From Syntrophobacter fumaroxidans MPOB (lineage in GTDB: Bacteria > Desulfobacterota > Syntrophobacteria > Syntrophobacterales > Syntrophobacteraceae): 64,000 nucleotides of DNA. The stretch spans positions 3,212,001 to 3,276,000 of the forward strand of contig NC_008554.1 of NCBI RefSeq assembly GCF_000014965.1, written 5' to 3'. This document shows, one piece after another, positions 42,089 to 50,535 of this stretch (within the stretch, counting starts at the first letter, position 1; every line of letters starts with the position of its first letter). The notes under the pieces are model-generated. The model had not been told where the DNA came from. It did no database searches and was given only the letters and a program-made list of their open reading frames with translations. Position numbers and translations under genes: made by a program.

Positions 42089-42634
42089 CGGGCTCCGCCG
42101 TCCTGCAGGTGGAGAAGGGTTGTCGATCCTCCATGCATGCATGCAAGTGCAGGAGGCCATATTACTTGAAGTGCCTTATGTCATAAAGCCAATTCTCCGC
42201 CTTCGGATCATTGGAGGCCGGGCCTCATCGTCGAGCGGGCCACGGCCGGGCCGTGGGTCATGAAATGATGTTGCGCACCACCGCGGGAACGGCGGAATGA
42301 AAGAAAAGGGCAGGATGAGCCGCCGGCAAATGCGCTCTCCAAGGACGCCCGTTTCCTTGGACGGCACCGAAAGGCACGGCGATCTTGGTCATAAACGGAG
42401 AACAGGATCGCCGAGGAAGGAACCGGCCCGGGACATCATAATAACGAGGTGCGTTCGAGATGACGCAACACCTGCCCGTCGGGAGGTGACGCGGGCGGGA
42501 TAAAGCCCGCCTCCTTGTACGCACCGATGTGCCCGTCAGACACAGCAAGGGGAAGGCTTTATGCCCTCCCCCCAATGCACTCATCTTGCACGCAAAATTG
42601 TATCACGGAAAGCACGGCACAAAATGCGTGTTCC
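42089..42634. other. Intergenic region containing repeat copy B
   Basis: 546 bp upstream of the GNAT gene. Apart from the repeat at 42445-42538, nothing with coding character was seen. A promoter for the GNAT / CoA-ligase pair should lie in 42130-42300 but is not obvious. Confidence 0.45.
42445..42538 (-). repeat. Dispersed intergenic repeat, copy B (inverted)
   Basis: The reverse complement matches 38858-38950. The stem GGCGGG-ATAAAG-CCCGCC at 42494-42511 is perfect. More degenerate relatives of the stem part occur near 27979-28005 and 46401-46438. Confidence 0.85.
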
Positions 42635-43468
42635 TTACCTTTCCCCCCCTTCCGCGAATTCCTCGCCGGCTATGCCCGAATCTTCCCCTCCAACGGCCAG
42701 GGAAATCCTTTTCGAGAGGGAATAGGTTCGATTGCAGTTGTTGTTGGTGCGCAATTGAATGGCCATGTAGTACGTGTTGCCGGTGCTCCTCAACCGGTCC
42801 ACCAGGGCTTTGGGAACAAATAAACGCCCCATGTGGGTGGGGATGCGGACGTAAAGCTCTCCCTTCCATGCGGCGTCTTGATAGACGTCAATGTAGGCTC
42901 GAACGGAAGTCTGCAGGGTGGGCTTTGTTCTGCACAGGACCATGGGAACATCCCATGTGGCGGTCAGATTGCCGTACCCGTCCACCGAAGACTTGATGGA
43001 AGATGCCTCAGTAACGGGCAATTTCACCGCGCCTTCAAAATTGAAGTCCATATTGCACACGCTGGTCGCATACCTTACCGACAGATGATAGGTGCCGATG
43101 ATGAGCTTTCCGGGCACCTCGCCCCAATAGTTGCTCGCCGTATACAACTTTCCATACAGGAACACGCCGTTCTTTCCGTCATACTCGCCGTCCAGCTCAC
43201 CGTATTTGGCAAACTTGAGATCAGCTTTTGTCAAGGGCACCGCATGTCCCAGGGGATCGGTGAGTGTAATCGACTTGAGCTGATCCGTCGCGACGTATTG
43301 ACCTCTTGCGTTCTTTATGCCAAACGCTATTCTGTTAAGGTTTCTTCCGTCTTCGTAGACCCTGTGTTGAACAAAAAAGTAATCGAGTGTATAGGCCGCC
43401 ATTGATTGATCGACAAAACTGAAAACAAACACGAGTGACAGCAGCAGGCTCCATCTTCTCCCGACCAT
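42635..43468 (-). CDS. Exported protein of unknown function
   Basis: A 277-residue protein with a typical signal peptide (hydrophobic core LLLSLVFVFSFV, cleavage likely after SMA near residue 24). The mature part is predicted to be rich in beta strands, with many Tyr and Asn residues and a few cysteines. No domain is recognised. It is not part of an evident operon, and its GC content is somewhat lower than its neighbours, which could mean recent acquisition. Confidence 0.7.
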   Translation of the reverse strand: MVGRRWSLLLSLVFVFSFVDQSMAAYTLDYFFVQHRVYEDGRNLNRIAFGIKNARGQYVATDQLKSITLTDPLGHAVPLTKADLKFAKYGELDGEYDGKNGVFLYGKLYTASNYWGEVPGKLIIGTYHLSVRYATSVCNMDFNFEGAVKLPVTEASSIKSSVDGYGNLTATWDVPMVLCRTKPTLQTSVRAYIDVYQDAAWKGELYVRIPTHMGRLFVPKALVDRLRSTGNTYYMAIQLRTNNNCNRTYSLSKRISLAVGGEDSGIAGEEFAEGGER

Positions 43469-44835
43469 GATGACCTCTCCTTTCGTTTCAAGTGCCTTCC
43501 CCTTTCAACCCCGGACAACACCTTCTCCATCCATTGAACGCGGCCGCCTTCGACAGCGACAGGCGGTGCCGCATCATAAAAACGCAGACGCATTCAAAGA
43601 CGGCTTGTTTCCCGTCTGGCAGCGGATAACGGAACTCCGCCGGTATGAAATCACACGGTGTTGGAAAACGAAGGAATGTTCAGGTCCCCCGCCCGCCTCG
43701 AGGTTCGGAATTTGCAGACCGCTCGCTCAAAAACCGATTGATCGTGGGACCGGATAGGGTTTCTGAATGCATTCTCGGCCAAGCAGAAGGATTCCAGCAG
43801 GCCCGCCGGATGTCCCGACCGGACTGCCGATGAATCCCGAGGCCCTTTCCGGGGCGGGATCCCGTCCAAAAAGGGAGTTGGGGCGCTCTCATCGCCCATC
43901 GAATTCTCCGACACCCCGAAAAAAAATGCAAGGGAAACAACAGGCGGCGAGGACCTCCCGACAGTATTTCTCACGACGGCGAGAACCAGCTCGGAACAGC
44001 CCGGCAGACCGGGAGGAGATGGGACAGGCCAGGCTGCCCCACTGTTTTCAGACCTGCACAATTCGCTCGTTGTCCGGGCTCCTCGCATCCTTGAAATCTC
44101 ATCCTTTTGAAGAAAGAAATGAACTTGCGCCCACGGAAATTTCATATATCATCTTATTCGCTCCAAAATGTCCATCGAGGAGGTGAAATGAAATGTTCAT
44201 CTTGAAACACATTTTGGGAGTGCGCTTGTAAGTGGGCGGCAATGCTTTGCAGGAGTGCTCCATCGAGCATGGTTTTGACAAAAGATTGCCGGATGGTGGG
44301 CGCAAAGATGGCTAGGCAATTCCACATCCAAGACTATACGCTTTTGTTCGCTGTCCGGGTTAACACCAGACGAACGAATTGGTCTTTACTTACGATTTGC
44401 CTGGGCGGGCTTGGTTCGGTGGCCAAGCCCATCCTCAACAGATATAAAGGTACGAATTTCAAAGTTTTTACATAACCTATTCCACGATTAAGCACAGGAT
44501 TCCGAAGAAGCATTGGATTTATAGATGCACTTGAAAGGGTTGTCATTATATATAGCGTCGTAGACATTTTCGCATTGAGAGTGTATCGATGATCTAAATC
44601 GGCTCAGATGACTCGTTTCCGCTCTCGATGGTGCGCATCCAATTACGGCAGCGTGTATATCGCTAATTACCGCTACCAGCTCGTAGAACATGTCCGCCTG
44701 CCGTCCTTTTTCGTTTCCAGGCGGGCGGCGACGGGATCCCATCGTTTGCCGGAAACCGGCCATTTATCGTTTCCGGCCGGTTTCAGGCATGCATTCACCC
44801 TTTGCACCCCGCTACGGAGGGAACCGCTCCCGGCC
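43469..44835. other. Gene-poor region, 1.37 kb
   Basis: No convincing gene was found. The section from about 44100 to 44620 is distinctly AT-richer. It contains a perfect ribosome-site sequence at 44177-44186 followed by a tiny frame, and a hairpin GGGCTTGG/CCAAGCCC at 44407-44414/44423-44430 without a T-tract. A 77-codon frame at 44242-44475 has no recognisable product. The area might be the remains of a mobile element or contain an unrecognised RNA. Confidence 0.4.
44177..44231 (+). other. Consensus ribosome binding site with a 12-codon frame
   Basis: GAGGAGGTGA at 44177-44186 is as strong as any site in the window. It precedes ATG 44188 (5 codons) and ATG 44193 (MFILKHILGVRL, stop at 44229-44231). 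A possible promoter (TTGCGC, 16 bp, TATCAT at 44125-44152) lies before it. It could be a leader peptide, a toxin-like micropeptide or the start of a decayed gene. Confidence 0.3.
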
Positions 44836-46362
44836 ATGATCGCGAAAACCTACACGTGCAGTCTTCTGGGCATCGATGCGATCCTGGTGGAGGTGGAGGT
44901 GGATTTGTCCTCGGGACTGCCCTGCTTCTCCACCGTGGGCCTTCCCGACAACATCGTCCGCGAGAGCAAGGACCGGGTCAAGACGGCCCTGCAGAACAGC
45001 GGTTACTCGTTCCCTCGCGAGCGGATCACGGTGAACCTGGCTCCCGCCCACCTCAAAAAGGAAGGGGCGGGATTCGATCTGCCCATTGCCGTCGGCATCC
45101 TGGCCGCAACGGGGGCCATCGCGCCGTCCCGGGCCGAGAAAGCCGTTCTGGTCGGGGAACTGTCCCTGGACGGCAGGGTGAAGCCGGTGGCGGGGGGTCT
45201 TTCCATGGCGATCCAGGCGCGGGCGAGCGGCTACACCGAGTTGATCCTGCCTTCGGACAGCGCGCCTGAAGCCGCGGTCACGGACGAGCTTCACGTTGTG
45301 CCGGTGAATCATCTTTCCGAAGTGGTGGAGTATCTCAACGGCAGGCACGATATCGAGCCGACCAGGGTGGACCGGGAACACCTCTTGGGCGTTCAGGACG
45401 TCGAGGAGCCGGACTTCGAGGACGTCAAGGGACAGGAGCACGCCAAGCGCGGCCTCGAAGTCGCCGCGGCGGGCGGGCACAACGTTCTGCTGATCGGTCC
45501 TCCGGGATCGGGCAAGACGATGCTCGCCCAGCGCGTTTCGGGAATCCTCCCGCCGCTCGGCTTCGAGGAAGCCCTGGAAACGTCGAAGATTTTCAGCGTG
45601 GCGGGTTTGCTGGAGAATCAGCCGCTCATGGTGCGGCGGCCTTTCCGGGCACCTCACCACAGCATCTCCGACGCCGGCCTGGTCGGCGGCGGCCACATTC
45701 CGCGGCCGGGCGAGGTGAGCCTCGCTCACAACGGGGTCCTGTTCCTGGATGAATTCCCGGAATTTCGGCGCAACATCCTGGACCTCCTGCGGCAGCCCAT
45801 CGAAGACGGGCGCGTCACCATCGCCCGCGCCGCAATCTCGCTCACCTATCCGGCCCGGTTCATGCTGATCGCCGCCATGAACCCATGTCCCTGCGGCTAC
45901 AGCGGGGATTCGACGCGCCCGTGCACTTGCTCGACCCAGGTCGTGCAGCGTTATCGGGGAAGGATCTCCGGCCCGATTCTTGACCGGATCGACCTGCACA
46001 TCGAAGTTCCCGCGGTGCGTTACCGGGACCTGAGCTCCACTCAGAAAGCCGAAGCGTCGTCGAGCATCCGCAGGCGCGTGACCGAGGCCAGGACACTCCA
46101 GGTCGAGCGCTTCTCGGGGGATTCGATCTATTCCAATGCGCTGATGAAGCCAAAGCACGTCAAGAAGTACTGCCGGATCGACGCCTCGGGACACAGGCTG
46201 CTCGAGCAGGCGGTGCATCGGCTGGGGCTCTCGGCCCGCGCCTACCATCGCATCCTGAAAGTCGCCCGCACCATCGCCGACCTGGAGCGCCAGGCGGAGA
46301 TCGCCTCGCCCCACCTGCTTGAAGCCATCCAGTACCGGTCGCTGGACCGCAGGCTCATTTGA
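44836..46362 (+). CDS. comM: ComM/YifB-type Mg-chelatase-related AAA+ ATPase
   Basis: A 508-residue hexameric helicase-like ATPase. ComM promotes branch migration during natural transformation in some species; in others its role is unknown. The N-terminal LonC-like part ([32 protein letters not shown]) is followed by the AAA+ core: Walker A GPPGSGKT near 228, Walker [28 protein letters not shown], and the zinc-like NPCPCGY...CTCS. The ATG at 44836 starts the family N-terminus ([13 protein letters not shown]); the frame is open further upstream without conservation. No competence genes are beside it. Confidence 0.93.
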   Translation: MIAKTYTCSLLGIDAILVEVEVDLSSGLPCFSTVGLPDNIVRESKDRVKTALQNSGYSFPRERITVNLAPAHLKKEGAGFDLPIAVGILAATGAIAPSRAEKAVLVGELSLDGRVKPVAGGLSMAIQARASGYTELILPSDSAPEAAVTDELHVVPVNHLSEVVEYLNGRHDIEPTRVDREHLLGVQDVEEPDFEDVKGQEHAKRGLEVAAAGGHNVLLIGPPGSGKTMLAQRVSGILPPLGFEEALETSKIFSVAGLLENQPLMVRRPFRAPHHSISDAGLVGGGHIPRPGEVSLAHNGVLFLDEFPEFRRNILDLLRQPIEDGRVTIARAAISLTYPARFMLIAAMNPCPCGYSGDSTRPCTCSTQVVQRYRGRISGPILDRIDLHIEVPAVRYRDLSSTQKAEASSSIRRRVTEARTLQVERFSGDSIYSNALMKPKHVKKYCRIDASGHRLLEQAVHRLGLSARAYHRILKVARTIADLERQAEIASPHLLEAIQYRSLDRRLI

Positions 46363-46791
46363 TGTCGATCCGGATTCAAGACCGCCCGATGAAGGGACCA
46401 GCGGAAGATGCGACGGGCCGGGTAAACTCTGCCCCGTCTCGGATCCGCACATTTTCAGGAGCGGGGCTCCGTGCCCTCCGGCCTGATGCTTCCGGTTCCA
46501 ACGCGGTTTTCATGTCTCGTGCCGCAGTCGGGAAAAGGCGGCCCGGGAAACCGGGTGTTCCCTCGCGGATGCCGGAAAGCACGCCAACCCGCGCGACGCA
46601 ACCGCCGGCAGGATCGCCGGGGAGCGGTGACGCCCCGGCATCGTCATAGGAGAAATCTCGTCCTGTTCCCCTTCGAGCCTTTTAGTGACACTCAATTTTT
46701 TTCTTGCAAAAGCATCAGGATTGCTTAAGAATTGCTCTTACCTTCACAATCTACTTTATAATGACCTAACCGACCACAACATTGGGGTTTT
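46363..46791. other. Intergenic region before the large sensor gene
   Basis: 429 bp. 46401-46438 resembles the stem part of the dispersed repeats. The last 120 bp are AT-rich and contain the candidate promoter at 46732-46762. No gene was seen. Confidence 0.45.
46732..46762 (+). promoter_or_regulatory. Candidate promoter for the sensor pair
   Basis: A perfect TATAAT at 46757-46762 with TTGCTC at 46732-46737; the 19-bp spacing is long. It lies 30 bp before the predicted TTG start. Confidence 0.4.
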
Positions 46792-49700
46792 TTGTTGAGT
46801 TGGATTGGCTGCCTGCATCCTGGTGGACGTCCTTACTCTGGTACGTTGAGAGCCCGCTCGAAGTCCACCGTCGGTCAAGGGGCCGTCTCCTTTTCGGCCG
46901 GGATTGCGTTCGCCCTGCTTCTTTCCTTCTCCGTCCCGCTTTTTTCAGCCTTCGCCGCCGTGGACACCCCCAGGATCCTGGTGATCCATTCCTACAATTC
47001 GAACACCAACTGGACCTCTGAAATCGAGAAAGGGATGAGGGAGGCCTTGAGCGAGCAGTACGGCCCCGTCAGCTTCCAACTGGAATTCATGGACACAAGA
47101 CACTATTCCGGGGCCGACTATCACGACAGGTTGAAGAGCCTTCTCACCTATAAGCTGCGGGGGCGGAGTTTCGACATCGTGCTCACGTCGGACAACGATG
47201 CCTTCGCTTTTGTCCGGGCAAACAGAACGCAGCTCTTCCCGACCGTGCCCGTGGTTTTCTGCGGCGTCAACAATTTCACCCAGTCCATGCTCGCCGGTGT
47301 CACCGGGATGACCGGAATCGCCGAGGACGTTTCGGTTGGCGAGACCCTCGACATAGCCCTTGAACTGCATCCCGGCCTGAAGCGGATCGTCGTCATCGGG
47401 CTCACCACCATAACGGCGGACAGGGCCAACCGGGAAGCTTTCGTCGAGCAGGTCCGCACCGGCTACGAACGGTTGGAATTCGATTTCTGGGACGCCGTTG
47501 ACACCGACGAACTGGCGAAGCGCCTGCCTCTTTTGGGTCCGGACACCATCGTGGTCATCAACGGGATCATCGCCGAACCGGACGGCCGAATGCTTGGATT
47601 TGGGGAAACGACCGGCTTCATCCACGCCCGTTCGTCCGTCCCCCTTTACACCCTCTGGGACGTATACCACCATGGGACCCTCGGGGGCAAAATGGTGACG
47701 GGACGCATGCAAGGCAGGCTTGCCGGAGGCTTGGCCGCGCGAATACTGAAAGGCGAGGACCCGGATAAGATTCCCGTCGTACATTCCACATCGGCCAATC
47801 AATACATCTTCGATCTGAACGAGCTCTCCCGCTTCCGGATCTCCGAGGACAGGCTCCCCTTGGACCGCGTCATCACCAACAAGCCGAGTCCCTTCTACAT
47901 GGTCGACAAGACCTTCCTCCGCACGGGAATCGCGGCGTTTCTCCTCCTGGCTTGTATCGTCGTGCTTCTCGCGGTCAACATCGCAGCCCGCAAGAAGGCG
48001 GAGAAATCCCTCATCGAAGGACAGCGATGGCAAAAAGCCCTCTTCGACAACATCACCGACTTCGTCTGGATGAAGGACCTGCAAGGGCGGGTTCTCGCCT
48101 ATAACGAGTCCTTTCGCCTGGCCTTCCGCTGGGAACCCGGAGCGGTTTTGGGGAAGACCGGCTACGACCTGTTCCCGGCGAACATTGCGGACAGAATAAG
48201 GACAAACGACGAGGACGTCATTGCATCCCGCGTCCGCGGGCACCTTGAAGAAAGCTTTGAAATGCCGGGCGGAGAGACCAGGTGGTTCGACACGATCAAG
48301 ACCCCGGTTTTCGACAAATCGGGGCGAGTGATGGGCACGGTGGGAAGCGCCCGCGACATCACGGAACGCAAAAGAGCGGAAGCCGCGCTGGCCCGCAGCG
48401 AGAACAAGCTGAAAAGGATCATCGAGGATTCGCCCATCCCCATATGCTGGGCGGACAAAGAGTGCCGCGTGGAGTTTGTGAACCAGGCGTTCATCGATCT
48501 CTTCGGCTACCGGATGGAAGATATCCCCACTGCGGAGGAGTGGTTCCGCCGCGCCTACCCCGACGAACCTTTCCGGAAGGAAGCGGAGGCGCGGTGGAGA
48601 GCGCGGATCGCGGCCGCCAGGTCCGATGGGACTAAGATGCGCCCCACTGAATGCAACGTGACCTGCAAGGACGGGTCCGTCCGAACGGTCGAGATCATGA
48701 ACACGCTGCTGGAAGACGCGATCCTGGCGGTTTTCAAGGACACGACCGAGCGCAAGCGCGCGGAAGCCGCGCTTCATGAGAGCGAACAGCGGTTCAAGAC
48801 CCTCGCCGAAGCCTCTTTCGAAGGGATCGCGCTGACCGATAACGGCATCCTTGTGGACCTCACCGAGCAGTTCGCGAACATGCACGCATGCGATCGCAAC
48901 GAGCTTCTCGGCAGAAATGTCCTGGAATTCGTCTCGCCGGAATCCCGGGATCGGGTGGCGCGCGCGCAGGCATTGGACGAAACGGGACCCTACGAGTTCA
49001 ATGCGTTGCGAAAGGACGGTTCCACCTTCCCGGTCGAGGTTCGAGCCAGGTCGACCCTGATCGGGGGCCGCCGCCTGCGGCTGTCCGCCTCGCGGGACAT
49101 GACGGCCTACAAAACTGCCGAGGAAGCGTTGCGCAGCAGCGAGGAACGATTTCGCCTCATCACCGAGAACATGGGGGATCTCGTCTGCCAGGCCGATCCC
49201 ATGGGCAGGTACCTTTATACCAGCCCGTCGTTCCAGCGCATCCTGGGCTACGATGGGAACGCCCTGCTCGGAACGTCCGTGTTCGAACAGATCCACCCCG
49301 ACGACCGCCGGGAAATCATGGAACGATTCAGGAAAGGTTTCCAGATGGGCCAAGCGCGGGAAACCGAATACCGCAGTAGACATGCAAACGGGCAGTACCT
49401 GTGGCTCCGGAGCACCGCCAATTTCGTGTACGATTCGGAGGGGAACCCGCTGTTCGCCGTGATCGCGACCCGCGACGTGACCGCGAGGCGGGAGGCGGAA
49501 GCGGCTCTCCTCGAGTCGGAAACCAAGTTCAGGACCCTCAGCGAAAATTCCGCCGCGGCCGTTTTCATTACCCAGGACGATTTGTTCGTTTACGCCAATG
49601 CGACATTCCAAAGGCTGTCCGGATACGACAAGGAAGATCTGACCCGACTGAAATTCTGGGAAATCGCCCATCCGGATCTGCGCCAGACGATCAGAGACCG

Positions 49701-50535
49701 GGGCTATGCCCGCTGGCGCGGGGAGAACGAACCCACTCGTTACGAAGCCGTCATCCTGACGAAGGACGGTAAAGCAAAATGGGTCGATGTGAGCGCCACC
49801 CTGATCGAATACCGCGGAAGGCCCGCGACCCTCGGAACCGGCATCGACATCACCGAAAGCAAGCAGGCGGAACAGCAGATCAAGGCCGCGCTGGAGGAGA
49901 AGGAGGTTCTCCTTCGCGAGGTGCATCACCGGGTCAAGAACAACCTGCAGGCCATCATCTACCTCATCGACAGCGAGACCGACCAGACCCGGGACCCGCA
50001 GGTCTATCAGTTTCTGAAAGAACTGGAAGAACGCGCGCGCACCATGGCTCTCGTCTACGAACAGTTGTACCAGTCGGACAACCTGGCTCACATCGAGATG
50101 GTGCAGTACCTGAGCGATCTCGGTTCGAACCTGGTGCAGGCCTTCGGAGCCGGACGCGACATCCCGGTCGCCGTGGAGCCGGGGAAGATATGGCTCGACG
50201 TGGAGATCGGGATGCCGTGCGGGCTGATCGTGAACGAGCTCGTGACGAACGCCCTGAAACATGCGTTCCCGCCGGAAAAACACGAACGAGGCGAAGTTCG
50301 TGTCGCACTCCATAAAGAAGACGGCCGGTACACGCTCAGGGTCAGCGACAACGGCGTGGGCCTCCCCCCGGAATTGCGCTGGCGCGAAGCCCGCTCCCTG
50401 GGTCTGCGGCTCGTCAACCTCTGGGCCACCCACCAGCTCGGCGGAACCATCTCAGTGGAAGGCCCGCCGGGAACGACCTTTACCGTTACCTTCACGGAAA
50501 GGAAGAGGAGGGAGTTTCTGAATGGACGCGGCTAA
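46792..50535 (+). CDS. Large sensor kinase: ABC_sub_bind-like domain, five PAS domains, HisKA_2
   Basis: A 1247-residue sensor. A signal-like hydrophobic stretch (about 35-56) is followed by a periplasmic domain of the ABC_sub_bind type (RILVIHSYNSNTNWTSEIEKG ... TVPVVFCGVNNF ... residues 60-365), then a membrane helix near 380-400. Five PAS domains follow, starting near 415, 540, 665, 785 and 910. The C-terminal HisKA_2 kinase shows REVHHRVKNNLQAIIYLI near 1043 and the same ATPase domain as the sensor at 34627. The start is TTG and uncertain. The last 14 bases overlap the next gene, which begins with a receiver domain, so the two are probable partners. Confidence 0.88.
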   Translation: MLSWIGCLHPGGRPYSGTLRARSKSTVGQGAVSFSAGIAFALLLSFSVPLFSAFAAVDTPRILVIHSYNSNTNWTSEIEKGMREALSEQYGPVSFQLEFMDTRHYSGADYHDRLKSLLTYKLRGRSFDIVLTSDNDAFAFVRANRTQLFPTVPVVFCGVNNFTQSMLAGVTGMTGIAEDVSVGETLDIALELHPGLKRIVVIGLTTITADRANREAFVEQVRTGYERLEFDFWDAVDTDELAKRLPLLGPDTIVVINGIIAEPDGRMLGFGETTGFIHARSSVPLYTLWDVYHHGTLGGKMVTGRMQGRLAGGLAARILKGEDPDKIPVVHSTSANQYIFDLNELSRFRISEDRLPLDRVITNKPSPFYMVDKTFLRTGIAAFLLLACIVVLLAVNIAARKKAEKSLIEGQRWQKALFDNITDFVWMKDLQGRVLAYNESFRLAFRWEPGAVLGKTGYDLFPANIADRIRTNDEDVIASRVRGHLEESFEMPGGETRWFDTIKTPVFDKSGRVMGTVGSARDITERKRAEAALARSENKLKRIIEDSPIPICWADKECRVEFVNQAFIDLFGYRMEDIPTAEEWFRRAYPDEPFRKEAEARWRARIAAARSDGTKMRPTECNVTCKDGSVRTVEIMNTLLEDAILAVFKDTTERKRAEAALHESEQRFKTLAEASFEGIALTDNGILVDLTEQFANMHACDRNELLGRNVLEFVSPESRDRVARAQALDETGPYEFNALRKDGSTFPVEVRARSTLIGGRRLRLSASRDMTAYKTAEEALRSSEERFRLITENMGDLVCQADPMGRYLYTSPSFQRILGYDGNALLGTSVFEQIHPDDRREIMERFRKGFQMGQARETEYRSRHANGQYLWLRSTANFVYDSEGNPLFAVIATRDVTARREAEAALLESETKFRTLSENSAAAVFITQDDLFVYANATFQRLSGYDKEDLTRLKFWEIAHPDLRQTIRDRGYARWRGENEPTRYEAVILTKDGKAKWVDVSATLIEYRGRPATLGTGIDITESKQAEQQIKAALEEKEVLLREVHHRVKNNLQAIIYLIDSETDQTRDPQVYQFLKELEERARTMALVYEQLYQSDNLAHIEMVQYLSDLGSNLVQAFGAGRDIPVAVEPGKIWLDVEIGMPCGLIVNELVTNALKHAFPPEKHERGEVRVALHKEDGRYTLRVSDNGVGLPPELRWREARSLGLRLVNLWATHQLGGTISVEGPPGTTFTVTFTERKRREFLNGRG

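Noticed and set aside
44407-44430. Hairpin GGGCTTGG/CCAAGCCC as an intrinsic terminator
   Set aside because: No T-run follows on either strand, and no gene ends nearby.
44242-44475. A 77-codon frame in the AT-rich gap
   Set aside because: No ribosome site before its ATG, no recognisable product, and unusual composition; left as part of the gap description.
46945-50433. Very long minus-strand frame of 1162 codons opposite the large sensor
   Set aside because: The plus-strand protein has clear PAS and kinase motifs; the opposite frame shows none and reflects GC-rich codon bias.
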